Shown here: in pieces, positions 1 through 11,374 of the stretch
Numbering within the stretch: position 1 is the first letter of the stretch
Layout: each line of letters opens with the position of its first letter
Assembly (NCBI GenBank): GCA_020746105.1
Contig: CM036618.1
Location: 11,230,501 to 11,294,500, forward strand
Reading direction: 5' to 3'
DNA from: Trogon surrucura
Taxonomy: Eukaryota > Chordata > Aves > Trogoniformes > Trogonidae
DNA length: 64,000 bases
Notes under the pieces: generated by a model
What the model was told of the DNA's origin: nothing
Seen by the model: the letters and a program-made list of their open reading frames with translations, nothing else
Database searches by the model: none
Position numbers and translations under genes: made by a program

Positions 1-1023
1 AATTCCTGACAATGCCTTATGTCAGTGTTTCCTGGTCATGCAGGCTACGTCAGACCCCTATTCAGGACTCAACTCTCCCACATGTGTGTAAGGTCCCTAG
101 ATCTCCAGGACTCAGTGTCAGATGTTGCAGCATATGGCAGCAGTGATGAGAAGCCCATCACCAAGGCCTGCAGTTAGAAGTTCACTCTAGTTGTTCATAC
201 TGGTTTTTGACACCTTCAGGAGTTAGGCAGAGCCTGAAACATAAGTTCTCCACAGCTCTAGTGTTTAAATTGCTCTAGTGCAGCATCTGGGACTTAGGAG
301 AGGTCAGCTGAGCTTTGGGTTGGCAACTTGGTCCTTGTGTGTCCTGAAGGTTCTTAATGTTTATTGTCCTGTCTGATGTATAAGGCCATACAAATGCTAC
401 ATAAACCTCAGAGGTAAAGAACAAAGTAAAAGCCTTAGACAGGATTTCTGAAAGTTTTAAAGCTTTTTCCATCAGGCCATTCCCAGCAGGCAGAAAAATT
501 CTGGCTGGAGAGTAAAGGTTCTTGAAATGAATAGCATAAAAACATGTAGTTTATTATCTTGCTTCAAAGTACAGATCATGACCATTAAGTTATTCAGGGC
601 TACAAGTTCCAGACCTCCTTTCCTTCTGCTTTCATCTAACTAGCGAAGGAAAAGGCTGTAACAACTTCAGCATTTATCACAAGATAATGCATCTTTCTCT
701 AGAACAGATCACAACCCCTCCAAAAACCTCCCAATGACCCCCAGCCCCCAGTCAGCCTTATTTCAACATCCCTGCAAGGTGCACAATGACAGAGACAGTG
801 GCACTTGTCAGCCGTCTCCTTGCTGACCTTTAGGTAAGAACAGTATCCTCCATTTCTGGACACCAGAAAGGAAAATGTCTGCACTCCAGATGTGCCCAAG
901 CTGGGCAGTGAGCAGCAGCTTACGGTTTTGCTTTTGCTGTTCTTTTTCACCAGCTGTGGTTCGAAGGCTGGTAGTGAGTCTGCTTCCACCTGCACGAAGC
1001 TGTATTGATGCCATCACTTGGGT
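1..1023. other. Unique non-coding sequence
   Basis: I see no repeat, RNA gene or credible coding region here. Short open frames exist on both strands but none gives a protein I recognise and they overlap one another. The stretch ends abruptly at the 3' terminus of the CR1 element. Confidence 0.6.
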
Positions 1024-2945
1024 ATCACAGAATCACAGAATGTTAGGGATTGGAAGGGACCTCGAAAGATCATCAAGTCCAATCCCCCTGCCAGAGCAGG
1101 AACGTCTAGATTGTGCTACACAGGAACGTGTCCAGGCGGGTCTTGAATGTCTCCAGAGAAGGAGACTCCACAACCTCTCTGGGCAGCCTGTTCCAGGGCT
1201 CCGTCACCCTCACTGAGAAGAAGTTTCTTCTCGAGTTTAAGCGGAACCTCTTATGTTCCAGTTTCAGCCCATTACCCCTTGTGCCATCATTGGTTGTCAC
1301 CGAGAAGAGCCTGACTCCATCCTCGTGACACTCACCCTTGATATATTTGTAAACATTAATGAGGTCACCCCTCAGCCTCCTCTTCTCCAAACTAAAGAGT
1401 CCCAGCTCCCTCAGTCGTTTCTCATAAGGGAGATGCTCCACTCCCTTAATCATCCTAGTTGCCCTGTGCTGGACTCTCTCCAGTAGTTCCCTGTCTTTCT
1501 TGAACTGAGGGGCCCAGAACTGGACACAGTATTCCAGACGGGGTCTCACCAGGGCAGAGTAGAGGGGAAGGAGAACCTCTCTTGACCTACTAACCACCCC
1601 CCTTCTAATACACCCCAGGATGCCATTGGCCTTCCTGGCCACAAGGGCACACTGCTGGCTCATGGTCATCCTGCTGTCCACTAGAACCCCCAGGTCCTTT
1701 TCCCCTGCGCTGCTCTCTAATAAGTCATTCCCCAACTTATACTGGAACCTGGGGTTGTTCCTACCCAGATGCAAGACCCTACATTTACCCTTGTTCTATT
1801 TCATTAAATTTTCCCCCGCCCAACGCTCCAGCCCGTCCAGGTCTCGCTGGATGGCAGCACAGCCTTCTGGTGTGTCAGCCACTCCTCCCAGCTTGGTGTC
1901 ATCAGCAAACTTGCTGATAGTACTCTCTAGTCCCTCATCCAAGTCATTGATGAATATATTGAATAATACTGGTCCCAGTACTGACCCTTGAGGGACTCCA
2001 TTGATACAGGCCCCCAACCAGACTCCGCCCCATTGACCAGAACTCTTTGGCTTCTTCCCCTTAGCCAGTTCACAGTCCACCTCACTACCCGAGAGTGTAG
2101 ACCACACTTCCTCAGTTTAGCAGCAAGGATGCTGTGGGAGACTGTGTCAAATGCTTTACTGAAGTCAAGGTAGACCACATCCACCGCTCTGCCATCATCT
2201 ATCCACCTTGTTATATCCTCGTAAAAGGCTATGAGGTTAGTCAAACATGACTTCCTCTTGGTGAAGCCATGTTGACTGTCTCTAATGACCCTCTTATCCT
2301 TGATATGCCTTGAGATGGCACCAAGGATAAGTCGTTCCATCGCTTTCCCAGGGATGGAGGTGAGGCTGACCGGTCTATAGTTACCCGGGTCCTCCTTCTT
2401 GCCCTTTTTGAAGACTGGAGTGACATTTGCTTCCCTCCAGTCCTCAGGCACCTCTCCCGTCTCCCAAGACTTGGCAAAGATGATGGAGAGTGGTCTAGCA
2501 ATGACATCAGCCAGCTCCCTCAGCACCCGTGGATGCATCCCGTCTGGACCCATGGATTTATGGATGTCCAGATTGCTTAATTGGTCCCTAACCCAGTCCT
2601 CATCGACTAAAGCAAACTCCTCCACTGCCCTGACTTCCTGTGGGGCCTCAGGGGAACGGGGCTCCTCAGGACAGCCTCCGGCAGAGTAGACAGAGGCAAA
2701 GAAGGCATTCAGTAACTCTGCCTTCTCTGTATCATGTGTCACCAAGGCACCCACCTCATTCCTCAGTGGGCCTACATTGCCTCTGGTGTTAGCTTTATCT
2801 GCCACGTATTTGAAAAAGCTCTTCCTGTTGTCCTTGACCCCTCTCGCCAGGTTCAATTCTAGGGAGGCCTTTGCTTTCCTAGTTGCCTCCCCACATCCTC
2901 GGACAACAGCCTTATATTCTTCCCAAGTGTCTGATGCATAAAGCT
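1024..2945 (-). mobile_element. CR1 LINE, 5'-truncated, 3' half of ORF2 (reverse transcriptase) largely open
   Basis: This is a chicken-repeat-1 type non-LTR retrotransposon reading on the minus strand. Its 3' end at 1024-1040 carries the CR1-type terminal repeat (ATTCTGTG units on the minus strand). The conceptual product is the reverse transcriptase part of ORF2. In order it shows GPDGMHPRVLREL, then [63 protein letters not shown] and the catalytic FADD box at 1898-1909. The C-terminal domain is open for 222 codons at 1106-1774. Only two disruptions are obvious in about 600 codons: a frame change near 2000-2050, just before the GVPQGS motif, and a stop just after LMK near 1796. The upstream end fades near 2945, so the endonuclease region and ORF1 are missing. 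It is among the younger CR1 copies here. It is similar in its C-terminal domain to the copy at 39185-39963. It is not expected to be functional. Confidence 0.95.
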
Positions 2946-4802
2946 AAAACTGTGAGTGTCCCTGTCCCTGGGCTCCCCAGGGAGGCTCTGTTGAGGGGCA
3001 CCATGCTGCTGGAAACCCTTGTCTGCCATGAAGGGTAAAAAGCAGCGTGTAACTGTCCCTCTGTCGTCCCACCAGGAACATGGGACAGTCTTTGTGGACA
3101 TCGCCACTGGCAGCCCCAGGAACCAGACACCTGGACTAAGGGTACATCCCCCTCTCTGCGCGGCACGGTTGCAGGATCCCACGGGGCATCAGCCACCCCA
3201 AATGCAAGCATAGACACCCACGCTGTGGTTATGAGTGTCCCAGGACCCATTCTGCCTTCTGGGATGCCTTCAACATGAAACTCCCATGGTCTTTTTCTCC
3301 AGGGGGCTGCTCTCCCCCTCCTCTGCTGCTTTGCTCTCATGGAGTTTGTTGGAAGTTAACCCCTTCAGTGCCTCTGCACCAAATTTGGCTAAAGCTGCTG
3401 GTCCAGGTCCCACAGGGAGCAAGGGAAAAAACATAACAGGTATGTTGCTGCTGTCCAGAAAAAAAAAAAATCTTTGTCTATATGGCAGGTAGGAATGTGC
3501 TAGAGGAAATGCAGCAAGTTGTGCAGCCAGGAGAGGTTATCTCAGTGCTTACCCTCAGCCTCTCTCATGAACTGGCCAACTGGTCCATGGTAACCTGAGT
3601 GGGTCTCATGGGTGTCTTGCTCCCTTCCCTCCCTGCCTTAACCCCAGCCCTGGGGCACATCAGACTTCTCAGCACCCTCATCCAGCAAAGCAAGCAAATA
3701 GCTTGCAATAGAGTTAACACCTCGAAACAGCTTGGGTATGTTGCAGTGAAAACCAGAGTATGGGTCTAGGGGAGAAGGTGGTGGTGAGTTATTGGAGTAA
3801 GGCAGAGGGCAGGCACCAAGGAGCTGGTAATTAAAGGGTTGGGGGCCACCACAACAACTGTGAGAAGCAGAAGGGGAGCCTGTACACCAGCAGCTCTCAC
3901 ATGGCTGTGTGTAATGAACATCCTCACTGATCTCAAAACGGGTGCTGCTAGCCGAGCAGCACAAAACAAGGTGTTAAACAGTTTCGTACTTTTGGCAGCA
4001 GATAATTTTCTACTTTAAATGGGAGTTAATTCAATTTCTTAGTTCAGATAAGACTACAGCATGTTGGGCTCAATAGCAGGAGGTTATATATGGAAATGCA
4101 GAGAAGCATAGAAGAAATATAAGCTACCCAATCTAATATATTAGCATATTTTTGCGTGATGAATAGCTGTTGCCTTGCAAACCACTTGCTGCTACATGAG
4201 CCTTCTGCAACAGCAAATGTATAGCATGAGCTGGCATCATTTCCAGGCAGTTTGGAGCCTCCTGCACTCAGGTGTGGTGCCCCAGTAAACTGGAGAAATC
4301 ATATATCACCTTTACAAAACCCCAGTTGAACTGGTGGCCTTGTGAGATGATGCCTGCCTTCTGAATGCCTCCAGCAGTCCTTCAAATGAGCAGAGAGGGG
4401 TTTGCACAGCCTGGACGCGCCGAGGCTCGGTGCGCAGACCTACATCAGCAGAGGCTGGTTGTCAGCTGGTGCTGCTGGCTTCAGCAGGGCTCCCCACCTC
4501 CCCGCCTTGTCCTTCGAGCCTCTGGCTGGATTGTGGGTGCAGGGAGATAAGGCTTGGCCAACTCCCACCCCTCAGGGCTCATAATTAACATGTGTGACCA
4601 GGGAGAGCAGGTGGAGGCTCAGAGCACACAGAGTGCCGGAGGATGTCCCCGCTGTCAGCTTCGTGGCTGCCACATACCAGCTGGCTTGCCGCTCTCGAGG
4701 TACTTGTCACCAGGAGGTGATGGGACTAGTAACACCAGACCAGATGGCTCCACTCCGGGGCTGGTGGCTCTGCAGCCTCCATGGTGCTTTTAAGGAAACT
4801 AA
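2946..4802. other. Unique non-coding sequence
   Basis: No repeat family or gene recognised. It contains a short A-run near 3458-3470 and CT-rich stretches. The open frames found here (up to about 140 codons) have no recognisable domain and mutually overlap. Confidence 0.5.
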
Positions 4803-4818
4803 TTGTGTGTATTGGCAG

Positions 4819-4985
4819 GGACACCACAAGCACCAACAGCAGCAGTGGCTGCTGCCTGCAATGAGCTTATTCAGACGGTGGAGCTGGTCAAAGAGGCAGC
4901 ACGCCCTGGCTCTGCCACTGCTGCGAAACACTTTGGGCCAGGACAGAGCAGGAGATTCCCTGAGCAATGTGTGGGATTGCTTGAG
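4819..4985 (+). other. Weak exon candidate, helix-like peptide, function unknown
   Basis: A 167-bp block is preceded by an AG acceptor-like site (TTGGCAG ending at 4818) and followed by a good donor-like sequence (GAG then GTATGT at 4983-4991). One frame is open across it and predicts an alanine-rich amphipathic helix, with the core AACNELIQTVELVKEAAR. I do not recognise the family. The polypyrimidine tract upstream is poor, a second frame is also open through the region, and no partner exon is evident nearby. It could be a real exon of a gene that spans the window, a fragment of a pseudogene, or chance. I favour chance or pseudogene unless conservation shows otherwise. Confidence 0.18.
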
Positions 4986-6627
4986 GTATGTGCTAGATGA
5001 GTCCAGAGCCGTCAGGCACTGTGGGATGTGTGCCACAGCCATGCCTCACACTGCACAGCCGAGCCGGCACGTGCAAACCTGGGTGGTTTCATAGTCTACG
5101 GTGCAGCTGAATTTTGGAAGGAGAAGTGCTGCCTGTGGCATGAAGGAGAAAGAAAGACATGTTTGCTAGTGTAGGTGTCTGAATCTGACACCACATGGCT
5201 GGAAAAGGAGGTATCTCCACCACCTTTTGCCCTTGGTCTTCATGACTGGCATGTTCTGGGATTTGCATCTTCAAAAGCAGAGAGGGCTCAGGTGAACTCT
5301 GTGCTTGTTACTACCTACCCACAGGTCAAAACAATATCTAATTTTGTCATCTCCCAAAATGCTCTAGAAGTTAGAAATAGTAGAGAAGAGAAAATGTCAA
5401 GAGTGTTTAACTCGGGAGTGGAGCTTTATGCTGGGATGAAGAAGTGGGGCATCTTTGCGGTGGTGCTGGTGCTCCCCAGCAGACCTCCCTGGTGTAGCTA
5501 CGTGTGAGGCGTTAATAAGCCATTTTCCCAAAAACCTTTCCCAAACATGCCTCTGTTAAGCTCCGAGGCCAACAATGGCCACACATGCAGGCTGGTAGGT
5601 ATCAGACAGAGAGGTTTTGCTGTGGCTGAGCCTTCTTCCTTACCATACAAAGCAGGGAAACAGCCCTTGCACGAAAAAAAGAAAAAAAGGCAGCATTTCC
5701 AGTTAAAGGATGTGAGGCAATTCGTGTGTGGCCACACGGCAACTCATTCGAGACAAAAAGGAGAGCTGTGTCGGTGTAACTTTCCCAGACAGACGAGCTA
5801 TAACTCAGAGCGCCCTTTTGCAGTCTCCTGCAAGGAGCTTCGCTTTGGCTGCTGCAATCTCTACTCATTCATTCCCTTCCCTCCCTCTCTGCCGCTTCTT
5901 TCATTACCCATTACAAGCCCTATTCATGGACATCCCCCGAAACGTCGAGGGGGTTGCAGCTCTTGTTTTCACTTCCAGTTACTGGACATTTAGAGCCAGG
6001 GGCCCAGTCCTAGGTAATAAACATCGCCTTTGTCAAAACAAAGCAAGAGTCTAAGTACTAAGGAACTGTCTGTCTGCTAGATAGGGGGCTGGTCTGGCCT
6101 TAGCCAGCTATTGAGATGTCTTTGTGCCGTGTTGCCATAGCTACCCTCCAGCCAAACAGGGAAAGAGCTCCTTTGTCCCAGATTGAGACCAGCAGACTTT
6201 TGGAGCAAAGCCTGCCAGAGACTGTTGGGAAGGAGCTTGTCTGCAGCTGCTGGGACTTTTGCATTGCTGTTGTGTGTGCATTGGGCAAGGCAGAAAAGGA
6301 GACAGGGGATTGCTTGAAATAAATAGATTTTAAATGCACACAAATGTACACATGCATTTGCACATATATATGTATACACACAAATAAGGCTGTGGAATGG
6401 TGGTGGCTGAGGGACGAGTTTTCCAGGAAAGGCAGTGCAACCTGAGGTCAAGAGGGCTTAAATCAAGCTGGAGCCCTTGAAACACTTGACAAGGCCCGCA
6501 GGGAGGACAACAAAATCCCTTGAAGGGGGACAACAGGTCCTGACAAAATAGGGTATTTCCAGATGAGGCTCCCAGAGAACACACGTCTGCCTTTGCAAAT
6601 CCATCAGTGCTGGGGATGCTGGGGTGC
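4986..6627. other. Unique non-coding sequence
   Basis: No gene or repeat family recognised. It includes an A-rich patch near 5671-5691 and a weak CA/TG-rich alternating stretch near 6336-6383. The 5690-6050 part has a balanced, complex composition and could contain regulatory sequence, but nothing in the sequence proves that. Confidence 0.45.
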
Positions 6628-6832
6628 ATGTGTCTCTGCAGCCAGTGCCGCATGGTGAAGCATGGCTGGTCTGGAACAGGAGCTGAGGACTCAGGATGGA
6701 TTGCAAAACCCTCGTGGAGAAATAAGGAGCATGTGTCTCTGCAGCCAGTGCCGCATGGTGAAGCATGGCTGGTCTGGAACAGGAGCTGAGGACTCAGGAT
6801 GGATTGCAAAACCCTCGTGGAGAAATAAGGAG
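6628..6832 (+). repeat. Perfect tandem duplication, 103-bp unit, two copies
   Basis: The block 6628-6730 is repeated immediately at 6731-6832, starting ATGTGTCTCTGCAGCC in both, and I see no mismatch apart from the last base at the junction. The unit is not a multiple of three, and it does not resemble CR1, an LTR or a simple repeat. Perfect identity means it arose recently or is kept identical. It could also be an assembly duplication. Confidence 0.9.
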
Positions 6833-6937
6833 GTATTTGCCTAAATGCTAAATACAATGGGAACTAGCTTACAACTGACTGATTTTTCTTCCTGCCTCGA
6901 TTGGATCTTTAGCTCAGTAAAAGTAAGGCTGAATGTT

Positions 6938-7705
6938 TGTTGAGGGTTAGGGCTGTGCCGAGCGCTAAACACTGACAGATGCTCTCTAACTCCTCTCCCT
7001 CCCCAAAGGGGTAGGGGAAAATGCAGAGAGACTTACAGATTGGAAAAGAAGACTAAACCAGCTTTAATAAAAAAATAATAGTACGAATAACGAAATAATG
7101 AAAAGAACAAAAACATTTACCACCAATATTGAACCCGACTCCCCCTTCTGTCGATAGCAATCGCCACGGATGCTTCAGAGCAGGTGACACTCGGGAAGCC
7201 TCAGGCTGAGCGGCAGAGGAGAACCGGGCATAGGAGCTGGATTCGTGAACTCAGGATCAGGACCAAAGCCAGAAGAATGGATGAAGTCCTCCTTGGAGAC
7301 AGGCCACTGAAGAATGGGAAGAGCAAGAAATTCTTAATTCCCGGAGATCTGTCAACTTCATACTGAGTATGATGTATATGGAATGGAATACTTTTGCTCG
7401 TCACCTGTACTGTCATTCATTGGAGGTGCAACCTTTTACTTCCTTTTCATCTTTTTTACTTCCCAGCACCTCCAGCATGTTACACAAGATCCAGCAGCGA
7501 TCTTGGTCACTACAGGCAAGCAAGAGTCTTTCTGCATCCCAGTCTCTGGCAGTAACTGTAAACATCAGGCTTTATCATTTCTGGCAGCAGACCGTATCTG
7601 CAAAAACATGCTACTAACTTCAGAAAGTGCAACCTCTTAGAAGATATTGAGCTGAAAAATAAAATCACTGGACAGAGTTGGTTCATTTTAGCTCAAACCG
7701 GGACG
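6938..7705 (-). mobile_element. Solo LTR of an endogenous retrovirus (older copy), same family as 14260-15011
   Basis: Read on the minus strand, this aligns along its length with the LTR at 14260-15011. The shared parts include the MEWNT-coding segment near 7369-7395, the polyadenylation signal ATTAAA (minus strand of 7063-7068) and the C-rich 3' end. The plus-strand left edge is TGTTGAGGG and fits the terminal TGTC of the family after mutation. Flanks ATGTT (6933-6937) and GTGTT (7706-7710) are a plausible but imperfect 5-bp target duplication. No internal retroviral sequence is attached, so it is a solo LTR about 768 bp long. The divergence from its sister copy indicates an old fossil. Confidence 0.85.
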
Positions 7706-7710
7706 GTGTT

Positions 7711-8199
7711 TCCACATTGCACAGTAGTGCCATAGACCAACACGAGCAGGGCAAAATCACAGCGAGTGGTGAACGCTTGCGTCTCACCATTCTGCATGTG
7801 CTTGGCAATGCCACACGCATCCCTTACTTGCCTCCTGAGTACACGGAATGCAGGGACTGTTGCACAACTCATTTGCTCCCATTAAAAGTTGGAAGTTTCC
7901 AGAAAGATCATGAGCAACCTCAGGATCAACAGCTCTGGGTTTTATTTCTGCCTACCACCACTTTCTAAAATGACCCCATTTCTTGAGGGTGCTCAAGCAT
8001 CAGAGAGAATTTCAGACCTCCTGAGGCTGGGATACGCAAGTAACGGGGGCTGCGTGGGGACTGAGCTCACGTGAATTCAGAGAAAAAGGGCTGGATATGT
8101 TCAGCACAAATTTTGCATAGCATATAAACTAATTTTGAAGGAAGGACCGAAGACATGGAAATAAAGGAAAAAATATGTTAAAAATACAATAGGGCTTTA
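7711..8199. other. Unique non-coding sequence
   Basis: Nothing recognised. It separates the old LTR from the decayed CR1 piece that follows. Confidence 0.5.
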
Positions 8200-8650
8200 C
8201 CAAGGTCACTTGAGTCAGGCTGACTTGATAGCTTTTGGTGATATGAGGGAAAAAAAAAAAAAGAACAAAGAAAGTACTCGATGGGCTTTTTTAGACATGG
8301 GAAATGCTTTAGATCTAATCTGTCTGGACTTCAGCAACACTCTTGATAAAAGAGCCACATGGGAAATTATTGTTTGTGTTGGAAGAAGCAGGGACTGGTA
8401 TCCGAGCTGAAGATCTGTCAGGAAATAGCAAAGAACAAACACAACAGGTTCTTCCGAAAGGAAAATGATAGGAACTGGGGGACATAATGGGTGAAATTCC
8501 TTGGAGCCAGTTTTAGTTAGCTTTCTTCTGGAACAAAAAGTAAGCAAGGGCTAATGATATTTGCAGACAATACACAGTTGGGAGGCATCAGTGAACTGGG
8601 AATATCACAAAGGAAAAATACGCCACGTTTCAGAGCTGGAACAGAGGGCC
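8200..8650 (+). mobile_element. Ancient CR1 LINE fragment (reverse transcriptase region)
   Basis: Decayed translation on the plus strand keeps recognisable CR1 reverse transcriptase pieces: DLIAFGDM near 8222, LICLDFSNTLDK near 8315-8350 (family form YLDFSKAFDT) and IFADNTQLGG near 8555-8587 (family form FADDTKLGG, with the second catalytic Asp changed to Asn). An A-run of about 12 interrupts it near 8250. Many indels and substitutions make this one of the oldest CR1 pieces in the window. Borders are approximate. Confidence 0.7.
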
Positions 8651-9199
8651 CAGAGCGAAGAGTTCAAAGCACCCGTCATGCACTAAGGCTCCCTCTACAC
8701 TAATTAATTAAACTGAGCCAGGGCAGGTTTATGAACTGCCCTGTGACCATCAGCGAGGATAAATGTTTATGTGCCTCCTGGCACTGTTTGACCAGCTCGC
8801 TGCTAGACAATGGCCAGGCACGGTGTGGGGATTAGCGCCGGCCGGGGACTGCTTCCAACAGGCTGTTTGGATGAGGTCAGCTCTGGTTTACAGATTATGA
8901 GAGCCGAGCTGCATGGATGCGAGCCATGCCACGCCATCAGGCCCTGGCTCATGTTACTGTTGTAGATGTAGGTTAAGGAATTGCATCATTTTGCTGTAAA
9001 GTGCGAGCGTGCTGATTGACCACAAAACGGCAGCGAGCACCTGTGCAAGACAAGACAACTAAGACAGTCACAGCTGGCATCAGGAGAGAGAGTTCTGGAG
9101 GAGTGAAGATGTAGTTTTGCTTGTTCACAGTCTTTTCTGGAAAAACTGTGTGTAACCACGGCCACCCCTAGCCCAGGGTCATTCCAAATGGAGCAGGCT
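8651..9199. other. Unique stretch between two ancient CR1 pieces
   Basis: This 550-bp stretch does not read as CR1 although it lies between pieces of the same orientation and in the right order. It contains an AT-rich homeodomain-like run (ACTAATTAATTAAACT near 8698-8713), a short inverted repeat (AGGGCAG 8720-8726 with CTGCCCT 8736-8742) and a locally CpG-richer patch near 8815-8850. It may be an insertion, or CR1 sequence replaced or decayed beyond recognition. Confidence 0.4.
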
Positions 9200-9490
9200 G
9201 GGATGCAAAGAACTGTTGGAGGGAGCAGCAAACATGTTCAATGAGAAGCAGTTGAATGAATTTGGCTGGTTCAGTCTGGCAAAACGAAAGCTGAGAGGCG
9301 ATTCATTTGTGCTATCTATTAAGGAGGTAAACACCGGAGAAAGAAAAAAACAAACATGTAAGCTAAAGGCAATTGTTGGCGTCAGTTCAAATGTGTATTA
9401 GCCAGCCACAAGCAACTTAAGGCTGGAGTTTAAAAGTAGTTTTCTAATTGCTGGAGAAGAATGCTTCAGCTCTCTGCAAGAGGAGCACTG
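9200..9490 (+). mobile_element. Ancient CR1 LINE fragment (3' part of ORF2)
   Basis: The frame at 9216-9340 gives LNEFGWFSLAKRKLRGD, which matches the CR1 C-terminal motif [17 protein letters not shown]. The following DNA (near 9400-9490) resembles the usual continuation of CR1 towards its 3' end but is strongly decayed, and no terminal 8-bp repeat is left. It may belong to the same insertion as 8200-8650. Confidence 0.65.
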
Positions 9491-11124
9491 GAGGCAGAAA
9501 TGAAGCCTGGTTTAGGAGGTGATGGCTGCACACCTGGGAATACACGTGACATGGTGGCTTGTGACAGCAGAGACTGGCCCCACTAACCCACAAGGGCCCG
9601 CAGCCCAGCTTCTCCTGCTCAATAATTCATGGGAAAACCTGCCAATAAGGACTACAAGAGGCGATGCTGAGCCTAATTGTTCCCACCATCCATCGAGCTC
9701 CTTCATTGACCACAGCCCATGTGTGCATCAGACGTGCAGGGCTGCTAATGGAAACCGGCATTACGATACGTGCAAGTGCAGATTTCTGGGCTTGCTCCTG
9801 GTTTGCTGCTTGACCATGTTGCTTCCTGAAAGACTTGGCCTCACACACGTTATTAGAAATGTGAAGGAAAGAAATATAAATAATAAAAAAAGGGTTCGTA
9901 TCTTGTGTAATAAACTGTGACCTGAAGATAGTTTAGACAGCAAAAAATTGTGATAATTTTTCTGACTAATAACTCTGCACATTCAATTTACTTTTTTTTT
10001 TTTTTTTTTTCCCCTTTTTCCATGCTTGTGTGTCTCAGCTATGAGTAATGCTTTGTTTATCAAGCCAGTGATTTTTGACCTGTGGTCTACAGATCCTGGA
10101 AAGTAGTGTAGGACCTGCCCTGAGCGTTTCCATGATATACAATATATATATGGTACACAAAGCCTGCAGCTGGATAGGAAATACATATCCATGTGGGAGA
10201 AGTCAGAGAACGGTCTTTGCATGTCAAAAGCCAGCCAAACCAAATTGTCTTGTGCTACTGTGCTCTCACGATGGGAGGTGTCTCTCAGGGGTTTGGGGAG
10301 CAGTTGAGAAGCCCCAACTGTTGCGGAGGAGGAGGGAAGGCAGCAGTGAAGCAGCTGCTCTGTTTCCGTGCTTCTTTGGACACTTGCCTTTTAGCCAAGC
10401 CCTTCAGCCACTGTCTGCAATAGTCATAACATTGTGTAGTTTAGTTTTAATATTTAGTTGTGACCTAACAACCCAAAAGGCAAAATCAGCAGCATCATTC
10501 AAATCCTCCAGTAGGAGGGTCAGTAGCTCTGAAGTGTCTCCCAAGACACAATTTACAAATTCCTCCTGCTTTTTAAGTGTCAGCTGCAGAGTTTGCATAT
10601 GGATCCAGGGTTATTTGGATCTGAGAGCTTGAATATACTTCTAATATTTGCAATTTGACGTCAGGTGCATGTGCCAACTTCTGTTTCTTTGAGGCTGCCA
10701 ATCGGTTACAGGTGATACTGGAACAGAGTGGGAAAGGGAACCAGTGTTTCAGGTCTGAGGCTCAGGTGAAGCAAGTCAGTGTCCCTGCTGTGCCTCAGAC
10801 AGGGACAAATAATTTAAACTCTTTTTTTCCTATGTCCTGGGCCACTATGAGGAAAAATGTGCTTAAGAATGTGGGAAGCTCAGACTACTACATCTACAAA
10901 AGTTGTGATTGATTTCAAAAGCATAAAGTCTCCTAAATACTTTGATCTCTCTGGGGTTGAGAGCTTGCATGTATGTTGAGCAGATTTCTTCAGCAGTGTA
11001 TCTACACCACGGAGGAAGCTGCCTCCTTCCCTGGAGGACAGCACAGAGGCTGAGGCATTGTGGTGGACACACTTGTGGGAGCAGAGGATTGCAGGCGCTG
11101 AATTAAAACAAGTACTACTTTACC
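9491..11124. other. Unique non-coding sequence with a long T tract
   Basis: Notable content is a T19 run at 9992-10010 (a poly-A tail if read on the minus strand, but I see no retrocopy attached), and a perfect CRE-type palindrome TGACGTCA at 10656-10663. The longest open frame (10075-10632, plus) has no recognisable domain. Confidence 0.5.
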
Positions 11125-11290
11125 AGGGCAGTTAGTTGCTCAGAGAGCTTGTGGAGCCTCAGTCTTTGGAGATATTTAAAACCTGTCTGGAAATGGCCCT
11201 GAGAGACCCACTGTAGCAGACCCCGCTCTGAGCAGGGATTTGGACTAGACTGTCTCCAGATATCCCTTCCATTCTTAGCCCTTCTGTGAT
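11125..11290 (+). mobile_element. CR1 LINE 3' tail fragment
   Basis: The sequence reads as the last part of CR1 ORF2 and its 3' untranslated end: GTGGAGCCTCAGTCTTTGG near 11151, then ATATTTAAAACCTGTCTGG, then GGACTAGACTGTCTCCAG and TATCCCTTCCATTCTTAG and a terminal TTCTGTGAT at 11282-11290. It is heavily 5'-truncated and diverged. Confidence 0.8.
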
Positions 11291-11374
11291 ATACATACAT
11301 ATACATGCATATACATACCTATGCATACATACACATAACTATATATGTACATATATATAAATACATACACACAC
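11291..11374 (+). repeat. AT-rich microsatellite-like tract
   Basis: A degenerate run of ATACAT, ATATAC and ACACAC units directly abuts the 3' end of the CR1 tail. Such tracts often grow from the short repeats at LINE 3' ends. Confidence 0.8.

Noticed and set aside
4594-5094. 166-codon open frame on the plus strand
   Set aside because: Its sequence is Trp/Cys/Gln-rich and unlike any family I know. It overlaps the better exon-like frame in another phase.
9992-10010. Poly-A tail of a processed pseudogene on the minus strand
   Set aside because: The DNA upstream on that strand (10020-10400) does not resemble any coding sequence, and no target duplication is visible.
10075-10632. 185-codon open frame on the plus strand, the longest outside repeats
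   Set aside because: No recognisable motif and mixed composition. Open frames of this length are expected by chance in 64 kb on six frames.
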